From: Terribacillus halophilus
Lineage (GTDB): Bacteria; Bacillota; Bacilli; Bacillales; Amphibacillaceae
DNA: 64,000 nt
Direction of reading: 5' to 3'
Assembly: GCF_900162685.1 (NCBI RefSeq)
Contig: NZ_LT727828.1
Location: 987,678-1,051,677, forward strand
Shown here: in pieces, positions 35,348 to 44,647 of the stretch
Position numbering within the stretch: position 1 is the stretch's first letter
How the letters are laid out: each line of letters opens with the position of its first letter
The notes under the pieces: model-generated
Seen by the model: the letters and a program-made list of their open reading frames with translations, nothing else
The model's database searches: none
Told to the model about the DNA's origin: nothing
Made by a program: the position numbers and the translations under genes

Positions 35348-35361
35348 AAGTTCTATGCTTA

Positions 35362-35394
35362 AAGAGCAGCTTCTTATCCGAAGCTGCTCTTTTC
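35362..35394 (+). terminator. Riboswitch-controlled terminator before metY
   Basis: AAGAGCAGCTTC (35362-35373) pairs perfectly with GAAGCTGCTCTT (35380-35391) and continues into T residues. Confidence 0.92.
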
Positions 35395-35422
35395 ATTAAA
35401 AGAAAAATTGGAGGAATGAAAA

Positions 35423-37213
35423 ATGACAAATTCAGTATACAAAGCAGAGACATTAGCATTGCATGGCGGGCAAGCACCTGATCCGACAACTGGTTCCAGA
35501 GCGGTACCGCTTTATCAAACGACTTCTTACTTGTTCCATGATACAGACCACGCAGAGCGCCTATTTGCATTGGATGAGCCCGGCAATATTTATTCTCGTA
35601 TCGGAAATCCGACAGTAGATGTACTGGAAAAACGAATTGCTTTATTAGAAGACGGTGTCGCGGCTGTTGGAGTTGCTTCCGGAATGGCAGCAATCAGCTA
35701 TAGCATACTGAATTTGGCTAGTGCCGGAGATGAAATTGTAGCTGCAGCAAATTTATATGGCGGAACATATAACTTGTTCCAAACAACACTTCCCCGCTAT
35801 GGGATAAATGTAAAATTTGTTGATCCAACCGATCCAGAGGCATTCCGCGCAGCAATTACTGCTAACACAAAAGCTGTTTTCGCAGAGATTATCGGTAATC
35901 CGAGTTTGCATGTACTGGATGTAGAAGCAGTTGCAGAGGTAGCGCACGCTGCGGGTATTCCGCTTATTGTGGATAGCACCTTTGCTACACCAATCCTTAG
36001 CAAACCGATTACACTTGGTGCAGATATTGTTGTCCATAGTGCAACAAAGTGGATTGGCGGCCATGGTACTTCAATTGGCGGGTTGATAGTAGATGGGGGA
36101 AGGTTTGACTGGAATTCACCGAAATTTCCGACATTCACAGAGCCGGACCCAAGCTATAATGGCATCCGCTACGCATTTGATTTCGGCACACTTGCTTTCA
36201 GCACGAAGTTACGCGTGCAATTGCTGCGTGATCTAGGGGCTGCGCTCAGTCCGTTTAATGCATGGCAGCTCATTCAAGGGTTGGAGACATTACATTTGCG
36301 TGTGGAGCGCCATGTACAAAACGCAGAAAAGCTGGCGAATTATTTGGAACAGCATCCGGCGGTTGATTGGGTTGCTTATCCAGGACTAAGCAGCCACCCT
36401 GCATACGAAATAGCGAAAAGAGTGCTTCCGACAGGTGCTGGATCCATCGTCAACTTTGGTATAAAAGGCGGAAAAGAAGCGGGTGCTGCGCTAATTAATA
36501 ATGTTGCACTTTGGTCGCACGTAGCCAATGTAGGGGACGCAAAATCTTTGATTATCCATCCAGCCTCTACTACGCACCAGCAGCTGGATGCTGAAGGGTT
36601 GGCAGCAACAGGGGTAAAAGAAGAATTAGTTCGATTGTCTGTTGGTATTGAATCAGTGGATGATCTTCTCCATGACTTGGACCGTGCCTTGGAGAAGGCG
36701 ACAGGTATCCGCTCTGAATCACGTGAGATAGTTATCAATGACGAAGCTGTTATCCGAGATGCACTCGGCAGTGATAAAGATACTGATGGCCGTCAAAAAA
36801 CGATTGCTGTGGTTGGTCTGAGCAGTAAGGAGCAGCGGCCGAGTCATCGCCTGGCAAGAAAGATGCAGCGACTAGGCTATAAAATTATTCCAGTTAATCC
36901 AGCAGAAACAACGGTGTTAGGTGAAACGGCTTATCCGGATCTTACAAGCGTACCGGAGAAAATAGATATAGCGCAGATTTTCCGCAGCCCCGAGGCAGCA
37001 GTAGAGCTGGCTAAAGAAGCGGCAGAAGTTCGACCAGCTATTTTTTGGTTGCAGGAAGGCGTCGTTTCACATGAAGCAGCAGCAATTGCACGGGAAGCTG
37101 GACTGGAAGTAGTTCACAATCGCTGCACCTATAAAGAAGCACAACGTCTTCGCGGAACAATTAGTACGTATACAGGTGAAACGAATAAAGATGGGGTTCG
37201 TGTTGATGAGTAA
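35423..37213 (+). CDS. metY: O-acetylhomoserine sulfhydrylase fused to a CoA-binding domain
   Basis: Residues 1 to about 425 form a PLP enzyme of the Cys/Met metabolism family: [33 protein letters not shown], and the PLP lysine Lys209 in [14 protein letters not shown]. It makes homocysteine and acetate from O-acetylhomoserine and sulfide. From about residue 460 a second domain follows ([60 protein letters not shown]), a YccU-type Rossmann CoA-binding domain normally encoded alone. The whole is 596 residues against about 430 for MetY. The frame is continuous, so this is a true fusion. Confidence 0.93.
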   Translation: MTNSVYKAETLALHGGQAPDPTTGSRAVPLYQTTSYLFHDTDHAERLFALDEPGNIYSRIGNPTVDVLEKRIALLEDGVAAVGVASGMAAISYSILNLASAGDEIVAAANLYGGTYNLFQTTLPRYGINVKFVDPTDPEAFRAAITANTKAVFAEIIGNPSLHVLDVEAVAEVAHAAGIPLIVDSTFATPILSKPITLGADIVVHSATKWIGGHGTSIGGLIVDGGRFDWNSPKFPTFTEPDPSYNGIRYAFDFGTLAFSTKLRVQLLRDLGAALSPFNAWQLIQGLETLHLRVERHVQNAEKLANYLEQHPAVDWVAYPGLSSHPAYEIAKRVLPTGAGSIVNFGIKGGKEAGAALINNVALWSHVANVGDAKSLIIHPASTTHQQLDAEGLAATGVKEELVRLSVGIESVDDLLHDLDRALEKATGIRSESREIVINDEAVIRDALGSDKDTDGRQKTIAVVGLSSKEQRPSHRLARKMQRLGYKIIPVNPAETTVLGETAYPDLTSVPEKIDIAQIFRSPEAAVELAKEAAEVRPAIFWLQEGVVSHEAAAIAREAGLEVVHNRCTYKEAQRLRGTISTYTGETNKDGVRVDE

Positions 37214-38207
37214 AATCCCAGTTATTGATAAAAGAAGTCTGTTAGCGTTAATCAGTCTGTTTGTAATCATTATCCTGGCAGCATGCGGCAGTGCCAGCAG
37301 TGCTTCGGGAGACCTGAAGCAGATACGTTTGGATTATGCCTATTATTCGCCAGCAAGTCTCGTCATTAAAAACAAAGGCTGGGCGGAGGATGTGTTCAAG
37401 GATCAGGACATTGAAGTAACATGGACGCTCAGTCAAGGCAGCAATAAGGCGCTGGAATTCCTCAATAGCAACAGTGTAGACTTTGGATCTACTGCGGGCA
37501 GTGCAGCTTTATTAGCTAAGGCAAATGGCAATCCGATTCAAGGTATCTACCTAGCATCTAAACCAGAATGGACAGCGCTCGTGACGACAAAGGGAAGTGA
37601 AATTGCTGATCCAGCTGACCTAAAAGGAAAGAAAGTTGCCGCTACAGTAGGAACAGATCCATATATATTCCTTCAGCGAACATTGCAGGAAGCCGGTCTG
37701 GATGAACAGGATGTCGAAATTGTTAATCTGCAGCATGCAGATGGAGCGAGTGCTTTGCTTTCTGGCGATGTAGATGCTTGGGCGGGACTTGATCCGCATA
37801 TGGCAAAACTAGAGTTAGAAAACGAAGCACAGCTATTTTATCGTAATGCAGATTATAATACGTATAATTTCTTGAATGTTCGAGAAGAATTTGCTGAGAA
37901 TCATCCCGAAGAAGTAAAAGAAGTATTGAAGCTTTATGACAAGGCGAGAGCATGGATTGACGAAAATCCGAAAGAGTCAGCAGAGATACTTGCCAAAGAA
38001 GCTGGGATTAGCCAAGAAGTTGCCGTCAAACAGCTGGAACGGAATGATTTCTCCGAATCAGTTCCAGGACAGGTACAACAGGAAATACTGAATCAGTCAG
38101 GTGCTGTTCTGGAAAAGGCAAATCTATGGAAGGGCAACAAAGAGATAGCGGAAACAGTCGATGCCTATTTGGAACCGACATTCGCAAAAGAACTAGAGGA
38201 GGAATGA
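37206..38207 (+). CDS. ssuA: Sulfonate-type ABC transporter substrate-binding lipoprotein
   Basis: Periplasmic-binding-type lipoprotein of 333 residues. The lipobox is ILAACGS after a hydrophobic stretch; [44 protein letters not shown] and the [16 protein letters not shown] block match the SsuA/TauA/NrtA family. Ligands are alkanesulfonates, taurine or similar sulfur compounds. The ATG at 37206 overlaps the metY stop; GTG at 37176 and ATG at 37191 are alternatives. No desulfonating monooxygenase (ssuD) is in the window. Confidence 0.88.
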   Translation: MSKIPVIDKRSLLALISLFVIIILAACGSASSASGDLKQIRLDYAYYSPASLVIKNKGWAEDVFKDQDIEVTWTLSQGSNKALEFLNSNSVDFGSTAGSAALLAKANGNPIQGIYLASKPEWTALVTTKGSEIADPADLKGKKVAATVGTDPYIFLQRTLQEAGLDEQDVEIVNLQHADGASALLSGDVDAWAGLDPHMAKLELENEAQLFYRNADYNTYNFLNVREEFAENHPEEVKEVLKLYDKARAWIDENPKESAEILAKEAGISQEVAVKQLERNDFSESVPGQVQQEILNQSGAVLEKANLWKGNKEIAETVDAYLEPTFAKELEEE

Positions 38208-38213
38208 TTCTTT

Positions 38214-38990
38214 ATGTGGAAGAAACTGCGAACACATCCTGTACTGCTCGGTTCCCTGCTGCCGATTCTATTAGTAGCAGTCTGGGAGATAATGAGCCGG
38301 GCAGGAATCATTCCTGCCTATCAGCTGCCAGCTCCTAGTGCTATTCTTTCTACCATTTTGGCTTACGTGCAAGATGGCTCCCTGCAAGATCATATTTTAC
38401 TTACCGTTTACCGGCTGTTTGTCGGATTCGTGATTGGTACTATCGCAGCGATTCTGCTTGGAACGCTTGTCGGTTATTCTGAACTCGCGGAAAGGATATT
38501 CGACCCGTTGATGCAAGCATTTCGTTCTATCCCATCTCTTGCTTGGGTACCGCTTTTTATTCTGTGGATGGGAATTGGCGAGTCTTCAAAAGTGACGTTA
38601 ATTGCAGTCGGCGTATTTTTCCCAGTTTACTTGAACATTGTGGATGGCATCCGCGGAGTTGATCGAAAACTAATTGAGGTTGGAAGAATGTATGGTTTGG
38701 ACGGAGTGGCACTCGTTAGAAGAATCATTTTGCCGGCATCTCTGCCTTCCTTCCTTACTGGGCTGCGCAGTGGTCTTGGTCTGGGCTGGATGTTTGTCGT
38801 CGCAGCAGAAATCATGGGAGCAAGCCAAGGCCTTGGGTATTTGCTCATTCTTGGTCAAAATACATATGCTCCTGATGTCATTATCGCTAGTATTTTCTTA
38901 TTTGCGCTGCTAGGTAAACTAACCGATTGGGTGCTGAAACTTATTCAGAAACGATCGCTTCATTGGCAGGATACAGCTTTAGCAAAATGA
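38214..38990 (+). CDS. ssuC: Sulfonate-type ABC transporter permease
   Basis: Membrane permease of 258 residues with six hydrophobic segments. The BPD-transport motif is DGIRGVDRKLIEVGRMYGLD with the EAA-like loop, and RSIPSLAWVPLFILWMGIGESSK is typical of SsuC/TauC. It lies 6 bp after the binding-protein gene and pairs with the ATPase gene that follows. Confidence 0.93.
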   Translation: MWKKLRTHPVLLGSLLPILLVAVWEIMSRAGIIPAYQLPAPSAILSTILAYVQDGSLQDHILLTVYRLFVGFVIGTIAAILLGTLVGYSELAERIFDPLMQAFRSIPSLAWVPLFILWMGIGESSKVTLIAVGVFFPVYLNIVDGIRGVDRKLIEVGRMYGLDGVALVRRIILPASLPSFLTGLRSGLGLGWMFVVAAEIMGASQGLGYLLILGQNTYAPDVIIASIFLFALLGKLTDWVLKLIQKRSLHWQDTALAK

Positions 38991-39004
38991 TAGGGGGGAG
39001 CAGG

Positions 39005-39757
39005 ATGACGGTGCGTGTACAATCGCTTGGAAGGTGCTTCGGAGAAAAACAAGTATTACAAGGAGTTGATTTTTCTGTCGGACAGGGAGAAATCGTAAGT
39101 CTGCTCGGTACAAGCGGATGCGGCAAGAGTACTGTTCTGCGGGCACTAGCTGGACTGGATAAGGAATATGAAGGAAGTATTACAATTGAATTAGGTCAGC
39201 GTATCGGTTTCATATTTCAAGAACCCAGACTGCTGCCTTGGAAGACCGTGTTAGCGAATACTACTTTCGGACTGAAAGGTGACAAACGATTAAATGAGGA
39301 AAAAGCCCGTCGGTATTTAGAGCTTGTCGGGTTAAAAGAAGCAGAAAAGCTTTATCCTCGTGAACTCTCTGGCGGTATGGCACAGCGGGTAGCTATTGCT
39401 CGCGCGCTTGTCACCGAACCGGATATTCTTTTGCTGGATGAGCCATTTAGTGCACTGGACGCTTTTACTAAGATGCAGCTGCAAGAACTGCTGCTGAAAA
39501 TATGGGGAGAAATCCGCACTACGATTGTTCTCGTGACGCATGATATTGATGAAGCATTGTACTTAAGCGATCGTGTGCTGCTGCTGCAAGGAAAGCCATC
39601 GACATTAGCCAAAGATTTGAAAATAGCATTATCAAGGCCTCGTTCCCGAGGAAGTGCTAGCTTAGGAAAATGGAAAGAAGATTTACTAAATCTATTAGAA
39701 GGGAAGGATACGGCATATGATTACAGCCTTGTCACCGAAGTTGGACAGAAAGCATAA
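39005..39757 (+). CDS. ssuB: Sulfonate-type ABC transporter ATPase
   Basis: ABC ATPase of 250 residues. Walker A GTSGCGKST, Q-loop FIFQEPRLLPW, signature LSGGMAQRVAIARAL and Walker B ILLLDEPFSALD are complete, followed by the H-loop VTHDIDEA. The start at 39005 follows AGGGGGGAGC; upstream in-frame codons lie inside ssuC. The 3' end overlaps the acetyl-CoA synthetase gene by 41 bp. Confidence 0.95.
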   Translation: MTVRVQSLGRCFGEKQVLQGVDFSVGQGEIVSLLGTSGCGKSTVLRALAGLDKEYEGSITIELGQRIGFIFQEPRLLPWKTVLANTTFGLKGDKRLNEEKARRYLELVGLKEAEKLYPRELSGGMAQRVAIARALVTEPDILLLDEPFSALDAFTKMQLQELLLKIWGEIRTTIVLVTHDIDEALYLSDRVLLLQGKPSTLAKDLKIALSRPRSRGSASLGKWKEDLLNLLEGKDTAYDYSLVTEVGQKA

Positions 39758-41402
39758 TCTAGCAAGTTATCAAGAAGCATTAAATACGCATGATTGGAAT
39801 TCGCTGGAGGAGAAGCTGTTAAACAGAAAAAACGGGAAGTGCAATGCAGCTTATGAAGCTGTTGACCGTCATGTGGAAGAAGGATATGGCAACAAAACAG
39901 CGCTGCATTATGTGAAAGACGGTGTATTACTGGATAGTCTAACGTTCGAACAGCTGCAGCAAAAGATCGAGCATTATGCAAAGGTTCTTCGTGCGCAGGG
40001 TGTGAAAAAAGGTGATCGTGTCTTTATCTTTCTTCCGAAAAATCCGGAATGTTATGTTGCCATCTTGGCAGCGATACGGGTAGGAGCAATCGCAGGACCA
40101 TTATTTGAAGCATTTATGGAAGATGCCGTTCGCGATCGAATCAATGATTGCAAAGGAACGCTGCTAATTACAGATCGAGATTTGATTAATCGTGTGCCAG
40201 CTGACGATATTCCTTCTTTGCAGGAAATTCTTTTAATAGAAGACATTAATGCCGCTAATCCGGCTGCTGCTTATTCAGGAGAAGTAGAATGGGTGGATAA
40301 AGAAGATGGACTGCTGATTCATTATACGAGCGGCTCAACGGGCAAACCAAAAGGTGTGCTGCATGCCCATCGTTCCCTTGTTCACCATGCTGTGTCTGGT
40401 AAATGGGTATTGGATATCAATGATGAGGATGTCTACTGGTGCACCTCCCATCCTGGTTGGGTGACAGGGAGTGTTTATGGCCTGTTTGCTCCATGGCTCA
40501 ACCGCGCAACAATCGTCATTCAGGGGGGGCGTTTTCAAGCAGAATCGTGGTATAAGATTATCGAAGAACTAAAAGTGACAACCTTGTATAGTGCGCCAAC
40601 TGCTTTCCGTCTGCTGAAGGCAAAAGGGGAACTATATAAAGATTATGATCTATCTAGCTTGCGGCATATCTTAAGTGTAGGAGAACCGCTTAACCCAGAA
40701 GTAATTACATGGGCTTGGGAAAACTTACAGCTGCGAATCCATGATACATGGTGGATGACGGAGACAGGCGGTCATATTATTGTGAACCTGCCTGCTGAGC
40801 CGATTAAGCCTGGTTCGATGGGCCGGGCATTTCCGGGAATCCAGGTTGGTATCCTGGATGAAGAGGGAAATGAATTACCCGCCAATACAATTGGTCAGCT
40901 GGCTGTTAAAACACCATGGCCAGGATTAATGCAGGATATTTGGGGAGACAAAGGCAAATACGCTAGTTATTTTGTCTATTCTGGCTGGTATATATCCGGT
41001 GACCTTGCACTAAAAGACGAGGATGGTTATATTTTCTTCCAAGGACGTAATGATGACATGATTAATTCCTCTGGCGAGCGGATCGGTCCTTTTGAAGTAG
41101 AAAGCAAGCTGATTGAGCATCCAGCTGTTGCCGAAGCAGGAGTTATCGGTAAACCAGATCCTGTTCGCGGCGAAATAGTTAAAGCGTTTATCACATTACG
41201 GGATGGCTTTGAGGAAACGCAGGAGCTGCTTGACTCGCTTCGTTTATTTGTTCGTAAAAATCTAGCCGCACATGCTGCGCCAAGGGAAATTGAGGTGCTG
41301 GCAGAACTGCCGAAAACACAGATTAGCGGCAAGATCTTACGACGGGAGTTGAAGCAGCGGGAATTAGATAAACAACTAGCATTAAAGACGTCTTCCAAGT
41401 AA
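39717..41402 (+). CDS. Acetyl-CoA synthetase (AMP-forming), AcsA-like
   Basis: Adenylate-forming ligase of 561 residues that makes acetyl-CoA from acetate, ATP and CoA. The P-loop LIHYTSGSTGKPKG, the DTWWMTETGG motif, the GDLALKDEDGY aspartate and the C-terminal PKTQISGKILRREL lysine are all present. The WWxTE and Trp-rich pocket favour acetate over long acyl groups. It starts inside ssuB (41-bp overlap), so it belongs to the SAM-controlled sulfur operon, an unusual place that suggests recycling of acetate released by MetY. Confidence 0.9.
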   Translation: MITALSPKLDRKHNLASYQEALNTHDWNSLEEKLLNRKNGKCNAAYEAVDRHVEEGYGNKTALHYVKDGVLLDSLTFEQLQQKIEHYAKVLRAQGVKKGDRVFIFLPKNPECYVAILAAIRVGAIAGPLFEAFMEDAVRDRINDCKGTLLITDRDLINRVPADDIPSLQEILLIEDINAANPAAAYSGEVEWVDKEDGLLIHYTSGSTGKPKGVLHAHRSLVHHAVSGKWVLDINDEDVYWCTSHPGWVTGSVYGLFAPWLNRATIVIQGGRFQAESWYKIIEELKVTTLYSAPTAFRLLKAKGELYKDYDLSSLRHILSVGEPLNPEVITWAWENLQLRIHDTWWMTETGGHIIVNLPAEPIKPGSMGRAFPGIQVGILDEEGNELPANTIGQLAVKTPWPGLMQDIWGDKGKYASYFVYSGWYISGDLALKDEDGYIFFQGRNDDMINSSGERIGPFEVESKLIEHPAVAEAGVIGKPDPVRGEIVKAFITLRDGFEETQELLDSLRLFVRKNLAAHAAPREIEVLAELPKTQISGKILRRELKQRELDKQLALKTSSK

Positions 41403-41420
41403 TTGGAGGCGTTTTTTTTA
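41388..41420 (+). terminator. Terminator of the sulfur operon
   Basis: ACGTCTTCCAA pairs with TTGGAGGCGT (with wobble) across the stop codon, followed by eight T residues. Confidence 0.88.
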
Positions 41421-41491
41421 TGAAATAATACACGAAATAAGTGTAATTTTTTTCCTGGAGGTAACTAATAAGGTGGAAGGAGGAGATAAGA

Positions 41492-42310
41492 ATGGATATA
41501 ACAGAAAGTACCATACAAGCAGGAGGTCATAAAATACATTACCGCACTGCAGGAACTGGCTCCAAGGTCATTGTGCTTATGCATGGTATTCCGACGAACT
41601 CATTTTTATGGGTGCATGTCATTCCGAAGTTGGCTGAAAACTACAAGGTGATTGCAACAGATATGGTTGGGTTCGGAAAATCAAGCCGTGCTTCTAGAGA
41701 AGAGTTAACACTTCCGAAACAAGCAGAGCATTTGATAGCGCTGCTGGATGCATTAGGAGTAAAGAAGGCTACTGTAATCGGCCATGATTTGGGCGGCGGT
41801 GTGGCACAAATTATGGCAGTTCACCATAAAGAAAGAGTAGAAAGCTTTATGGTTGTGGACGGCGTCGCATTCAGCAATTGGCCGTTACCGAATGTCATTG
41901 CATTACGCTATCCAACCGCTCCAGAATTCCAGCCATCCTTATTTTTTATTGAGAAAATGATGAGGGAAGGAACATTTCACCAACAATCTCTAACCACTCA
42001 ACTGCTTGCCGCTATGCTGGAACCGTTTAATAACGTAGGCGGACCGGCTGCATTACAAGAGGCGGCAATGGCGCTTAACCACCATCAAACAGAAGATCTT
42101 GTGCCGGCACTTGCGGAAATACGATTGCCTGCCACCTTCTTATACGGGCAATACGATCGGCTGCTGCCTGCTTATTGGGGAGAGAAGCTCCACCAGACAG
42201 TACCTGATTCTACCTTCAAAGTACTCCCAGAATGCGGGCATTTCTGCATGATTGATAACCCGTCCTTAGTTTCAGAAGAAATAATGGAGCATATGGAGAA
42301 GATTGGGTAA
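41492..42310 (+). CDS. Alpha/beta hydrolase with Asp nucleophile
   Basis: Protein of 272 residues. HGIPTNSFLW carries the oxyanion-hole region; the nucleophile elbow is GHDLGGG, with Asp instead of Ser, as in haloalkane and fluoroacetate dehalogenases and epoxide hydrolases; the catalytic His is in LPECGHFCMIDNP. The natural substrate is unknown. AAGGAGGAG precedes the ATG. It has terminators on both sides and is a single-gene unit. Confidence 0.88.
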   Translation: MDITESTIQAGGHKIHYRTAGTGSKVIVLMHGIPTNSFLWVHVIPKLAENYKVIATDMVGFGKSSRASREELTLPKQAEHLIALLDALGVKKATVIGHDLGGGVAQIMAVHHKERVESFMVVDGVAFSNWPLPNVIALRYPTAPEFQPSLFFIEKMMREGTFHQQSLTTQLLAAMLEPFNNVGGPAALQEAAMALNHHQTEDLVPALAEIRLPATFLYGQYDRLLPAYWGEKLHQTVPDSTFKVLPECGHFCMIDNPSLVSEEIMEHMEKIG

Positions 42311-42314
42311 TAAA

Positions 42315-42341
42315 AGAGTCGGCTGTGCGCCGGCTTTTTTG
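42315..42341 (+). terminator. Terminator after the hydrolase
   Basis: AGTCGGC pairs with GCCGGCT around TGTGC, followed by T residues. Confidence 0.88.
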
Positions 42342-42403
42342 ATGCAGAATAGTTAAGTGGCAAACGGACAACCTAAAGGAAACGTATTTAGGGGGTCAAT
42401 TTC

Positions 42404-43273
42404 ATGTTTTATCACGTCAAACAATTACAATATAACGCGAAACCTACTCGTCCAGATCCAGTTTATGCGAAAAAGTTACAAGAAGTCTTAGGCGGACAGT
42501 TCGGTGAAATCTCTGTCATGATGCAGTATATGTTCCAAGGCTGGAATTGTCGTGCAGAAGGAAAATACAAAGATATGCTTTTAGATATTGCGACGGAAGA
42601 AATCGCACATGTGGAAATGCTTGCAACGATGATTGCACAGCTGCTTGATGGTGCGCCAGCGCACGCCCAGGATGAGGCAGCAAAAGACCCTGTAGTAGAA
42701 GCAGTTCTAGGCGGTATGAATCCGCAGCATGCGATTGTTGGCGGTCTGGGAGCGAAACCGGATGATAGCACCGGTTATCCTTGGAATGCGCGCTATATCA
42801 TTTCCAGCGGCAACCTGCTAGCAGACTTCCGGGCCAACTTGAATGCTGAATCACAAGGGCGTCTGCAAGTATGCCGACTTTATGAAATGACGACGGATCC
42901 TGGTGTCCGGGATATGCTTTCTTTCTTGATTGCCAGAGATACGATGCACCAAAACCAATGGATGGCTGCCATTGAAGAGTTGGAAGCTACACAGGGAGCA
43001 ATTGTTCCAAGTACTTTCAACCAAGAGGTGGAAAAGCAAGAAGTATCTTATTCGTTCATGAACTTCTCAGAGGGAGAAGAAAGCAAGAGCGGACGCTGGG
43101 CAAATGGACCAACCCTAGATGGACAAGCTACTTTTGAATATGACGCAGCGCCAAAGCCAATGGGACAGATACCTATTTTGCAGCCGGGACCTGCTTATAT
43201 CCATGGTACCCCGCCGGAAGAGCTGCGTATCCAGCGCGGCACAGGCAAGATGGAACCACCAGGGCAAGGGTAA
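42404..43273 (+). CDS. Manganese catalase, copy 3
   Basis: Di-manganese catalase of 289 residues, with ligands Glu35, Glu66, His69, Glu149 and His182. It has the longest C-terminal tail of the three copies (residues about 225-289, ending GTGKMEPPGQG), a part that varies most between them. TTAGGGGG precedes the ATG. A DUF421 membrane protein gene follows 6 bp later, so the two are co-transcribed; a membrane-linked oxidative stress role is plausible but unproven. Confidence 0.95.
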   Translation: MFYHVKQLQYNAKPTRPDPVYAKKLQEVLGGQFGEISVMMQYMFQGWNCRAEGKYKDMLLDIATEEIAHVEMLATMIAQLLDGAPAHAQDEAAKDPVVEAVLGGMNPQHAIVGGLGAKPDDSTGYPWNARYIISSGNLLADFRANLNAESQGRLQVCRLYEMTTDPGVRDMLSFLIARDTMHQNQWMAAIEELEATQGAIVPSTFNQEVEKQEVSYSFMNFSEGEESKSGRWANGPTLDGQATFEYDAAPKPMGQIPILQPGPAYIHGTPPEELRIQRGTGKMEPPGQG

Positions 43274-43279
43274 GAAACA

Positions 43280-43945
43280 ATGGGGATTGCAGAAGTTACA
43301 CTGCGCAGTCTAATCGGGTTTGCGGTCTTGTTTATCGTTGCGAGGGTCTTAGGAAAAAAGCTGATTGCACAAATGACATTCTTTGATTTTGTTACCGGCA
43401 TTACAATTGGCTCCGTTACCGCTAACCTTATTTTAAACAAGCAAATTCGGTTGACAACGGGTGTGTATGCGTTATTAATCTTTGGTTTGCTGACATTAGC
43501 TTTAGGGTTGTTAACCATCAAAGTTTTTTCGGCGCGAAAAGTATTGAGTGGCGAGCCGCTTTTAATTATCAAAGACGGCAAAATATACGAGCAAGGCATG
43601 ATGCATGCCAGACTTTCTGTTGATAGTCTGCTGCACCAGTTAAGGAAAAAAAACATCTTTTATTTGGATGATGTAGATTTTGCTTTTTTCGAAACAGATG
43701 GGACGATTTCCCCTAATCCAAAAAAGCCGCAAAGTGAGCAGAGCAGCGGAAGAGGGCTGCCGCAAACCTTCATCATTGACGGGCGAGTATTGGAGGATTC
43801 TTTACAGACATTGAATAAGGATAAAAAGTGGCTGGATAATCTATTAGCTTCTCACCAGACGAAGCTGAAAGATGTTTTCGTCGCCCAACTGGACCAAAAC
43901 GACAACTTATATATCGATTACAGACAAGACAGACAGCCTCAATAA
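43280..43945 (+). CDS. DUF421 membrane protein, YetF-like
   Basis: Protein of 221 residues. Three hydrophobic helices at about 8-25, 35-50 and 58-80 are followed by a cytoplasmic or exterior domain with GEPLLIIKDGKIYEQGMMHA, SVDSLLHQLRKKNIFYLDDV and FETDGTISPNPKK, the standard DUF421 pattern. In Bacillus such proteins (YetF, YdfS, YrbG) occur with spore or stress genes; the molecular function is not known. It is coupled to manganese catalase 3. Confidence 0.92.
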   Translation: MGIAEVTLRSLIGFAVLFIVARVLGKKLIAQMTFFDFVTGITIGSVTANLILNKQIRLTTGVYALLIFGLLTLALGLLTIKVFSARKVLSGEPLLIIKDGKIYEQGMMHARLSVDSLLHQLRKKNIFYLDDVDFAFFETDGTISPNPKKPQSEQSSGRGLPQTFIIDGRVLEDSLQTLNKDKKWLDNLLASHQTKLKDVFVAQLDQNDNLYIDYRQDRQPQ

Positions 43946-43958
43946 GGGCTGTCTTTAT
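43931..43958. terminator. Bidirectional terminator between DUF421 and CotF-like genes
   Basis: AGACAGCC (43931-43938) pairs with GGCTGTCT (43947-43954), with short T and A tracts, overlapping both stop regions. Confidence 0.7.
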
Positions 43959-44463
43959 TTGCACGCATATTAACATGGAACTTATTATAAACGGCCTGTT
44001 GAGAAGTCATGTCAGCCAGCGGGATAAGTTCTCCTTCGGTTTGCTGCAGCAGTCTCGTGTATGCATCTTGCAGCATGCTGTTTTGATAAGCCATTTGTAA
44101 ATGCACATGTCTGACATTGCTGTCCTTCATCATTTGTGCTGATTGGAAGTTGACGTTTCCCATCATTTTGGCGGTACTGCGCAGCTCTAGTAACAGCTCT
44201 TGCTCCTGGGGTGTAAGACTTCCGTAAGTCACCTGTTCGTTTAAGGAAAGGACAGGAAGCGCTACGTGAGAATATCTTGACGGATTGATTAGCTCCAGCA
44301 TGACAGCTGTGTGTGTCTGCAGCATTTGCAGGTGGGATTGTAAGATTGCTTGTAAGGCAGGATTGGCAATCAGCTCTCTATAACGTGTCAGTTTATTGAT
44401 CTCGCCTTTGTGTGATTGGAGATGCTCGGTCATTAAGCCTAAATCGGCAGCAGGGATTCGCAT
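43939..44463 (-). CDS. CotF-family spore coat protein
   Basis: Helical protein of 174 residues of the ferritin-like Coat_F family, as in CotF and YraD-type proteins. An N-terminal helical region (LGLMTEHLQSHKGEINKLTR) and a C-terminal helix pair (MMKDSNVRHVHLQMAYQNSM and LLQQTEGELIPLADMTSQQA) are typical. It indicates a spore-forming host. It is monocistronic on the minus strand and converges with the manganese catalase/DUF421 pair. Confidence 0.85.
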   Translation of the reverse strand: MRIPAADLGLMTEHLQSHKGEINKLTRYRELIANPALQAILQSHLQMLQTHTAVMLELINPSRYSHVALPVLSLNEQVTYGSLTPQEQELLLELRSTAKMMGNVNFQSAQMMKDSNVRHVHLQMAYQNSMLQDAYTRLLQQTEGELIPLADMTSQQAVYNKFHVNMRANKDSPY

Positions 44464-44647
44464 TTGTATCCATCCTATCTTGTTAATTTCTCAATAAATT
44501 ATGTTTATTCGAATGAAAACGCTACCGTGACAAGCGTTGCTATAAACGGAGAAAATTGTTTCAATTAATTAGCGCAAAGCCCTTTACATTCCAGAAAAAA
44601 GGATTAATATAGAGTGAGTTTGATTTTAATGAAAAGGAGAATGTCTG

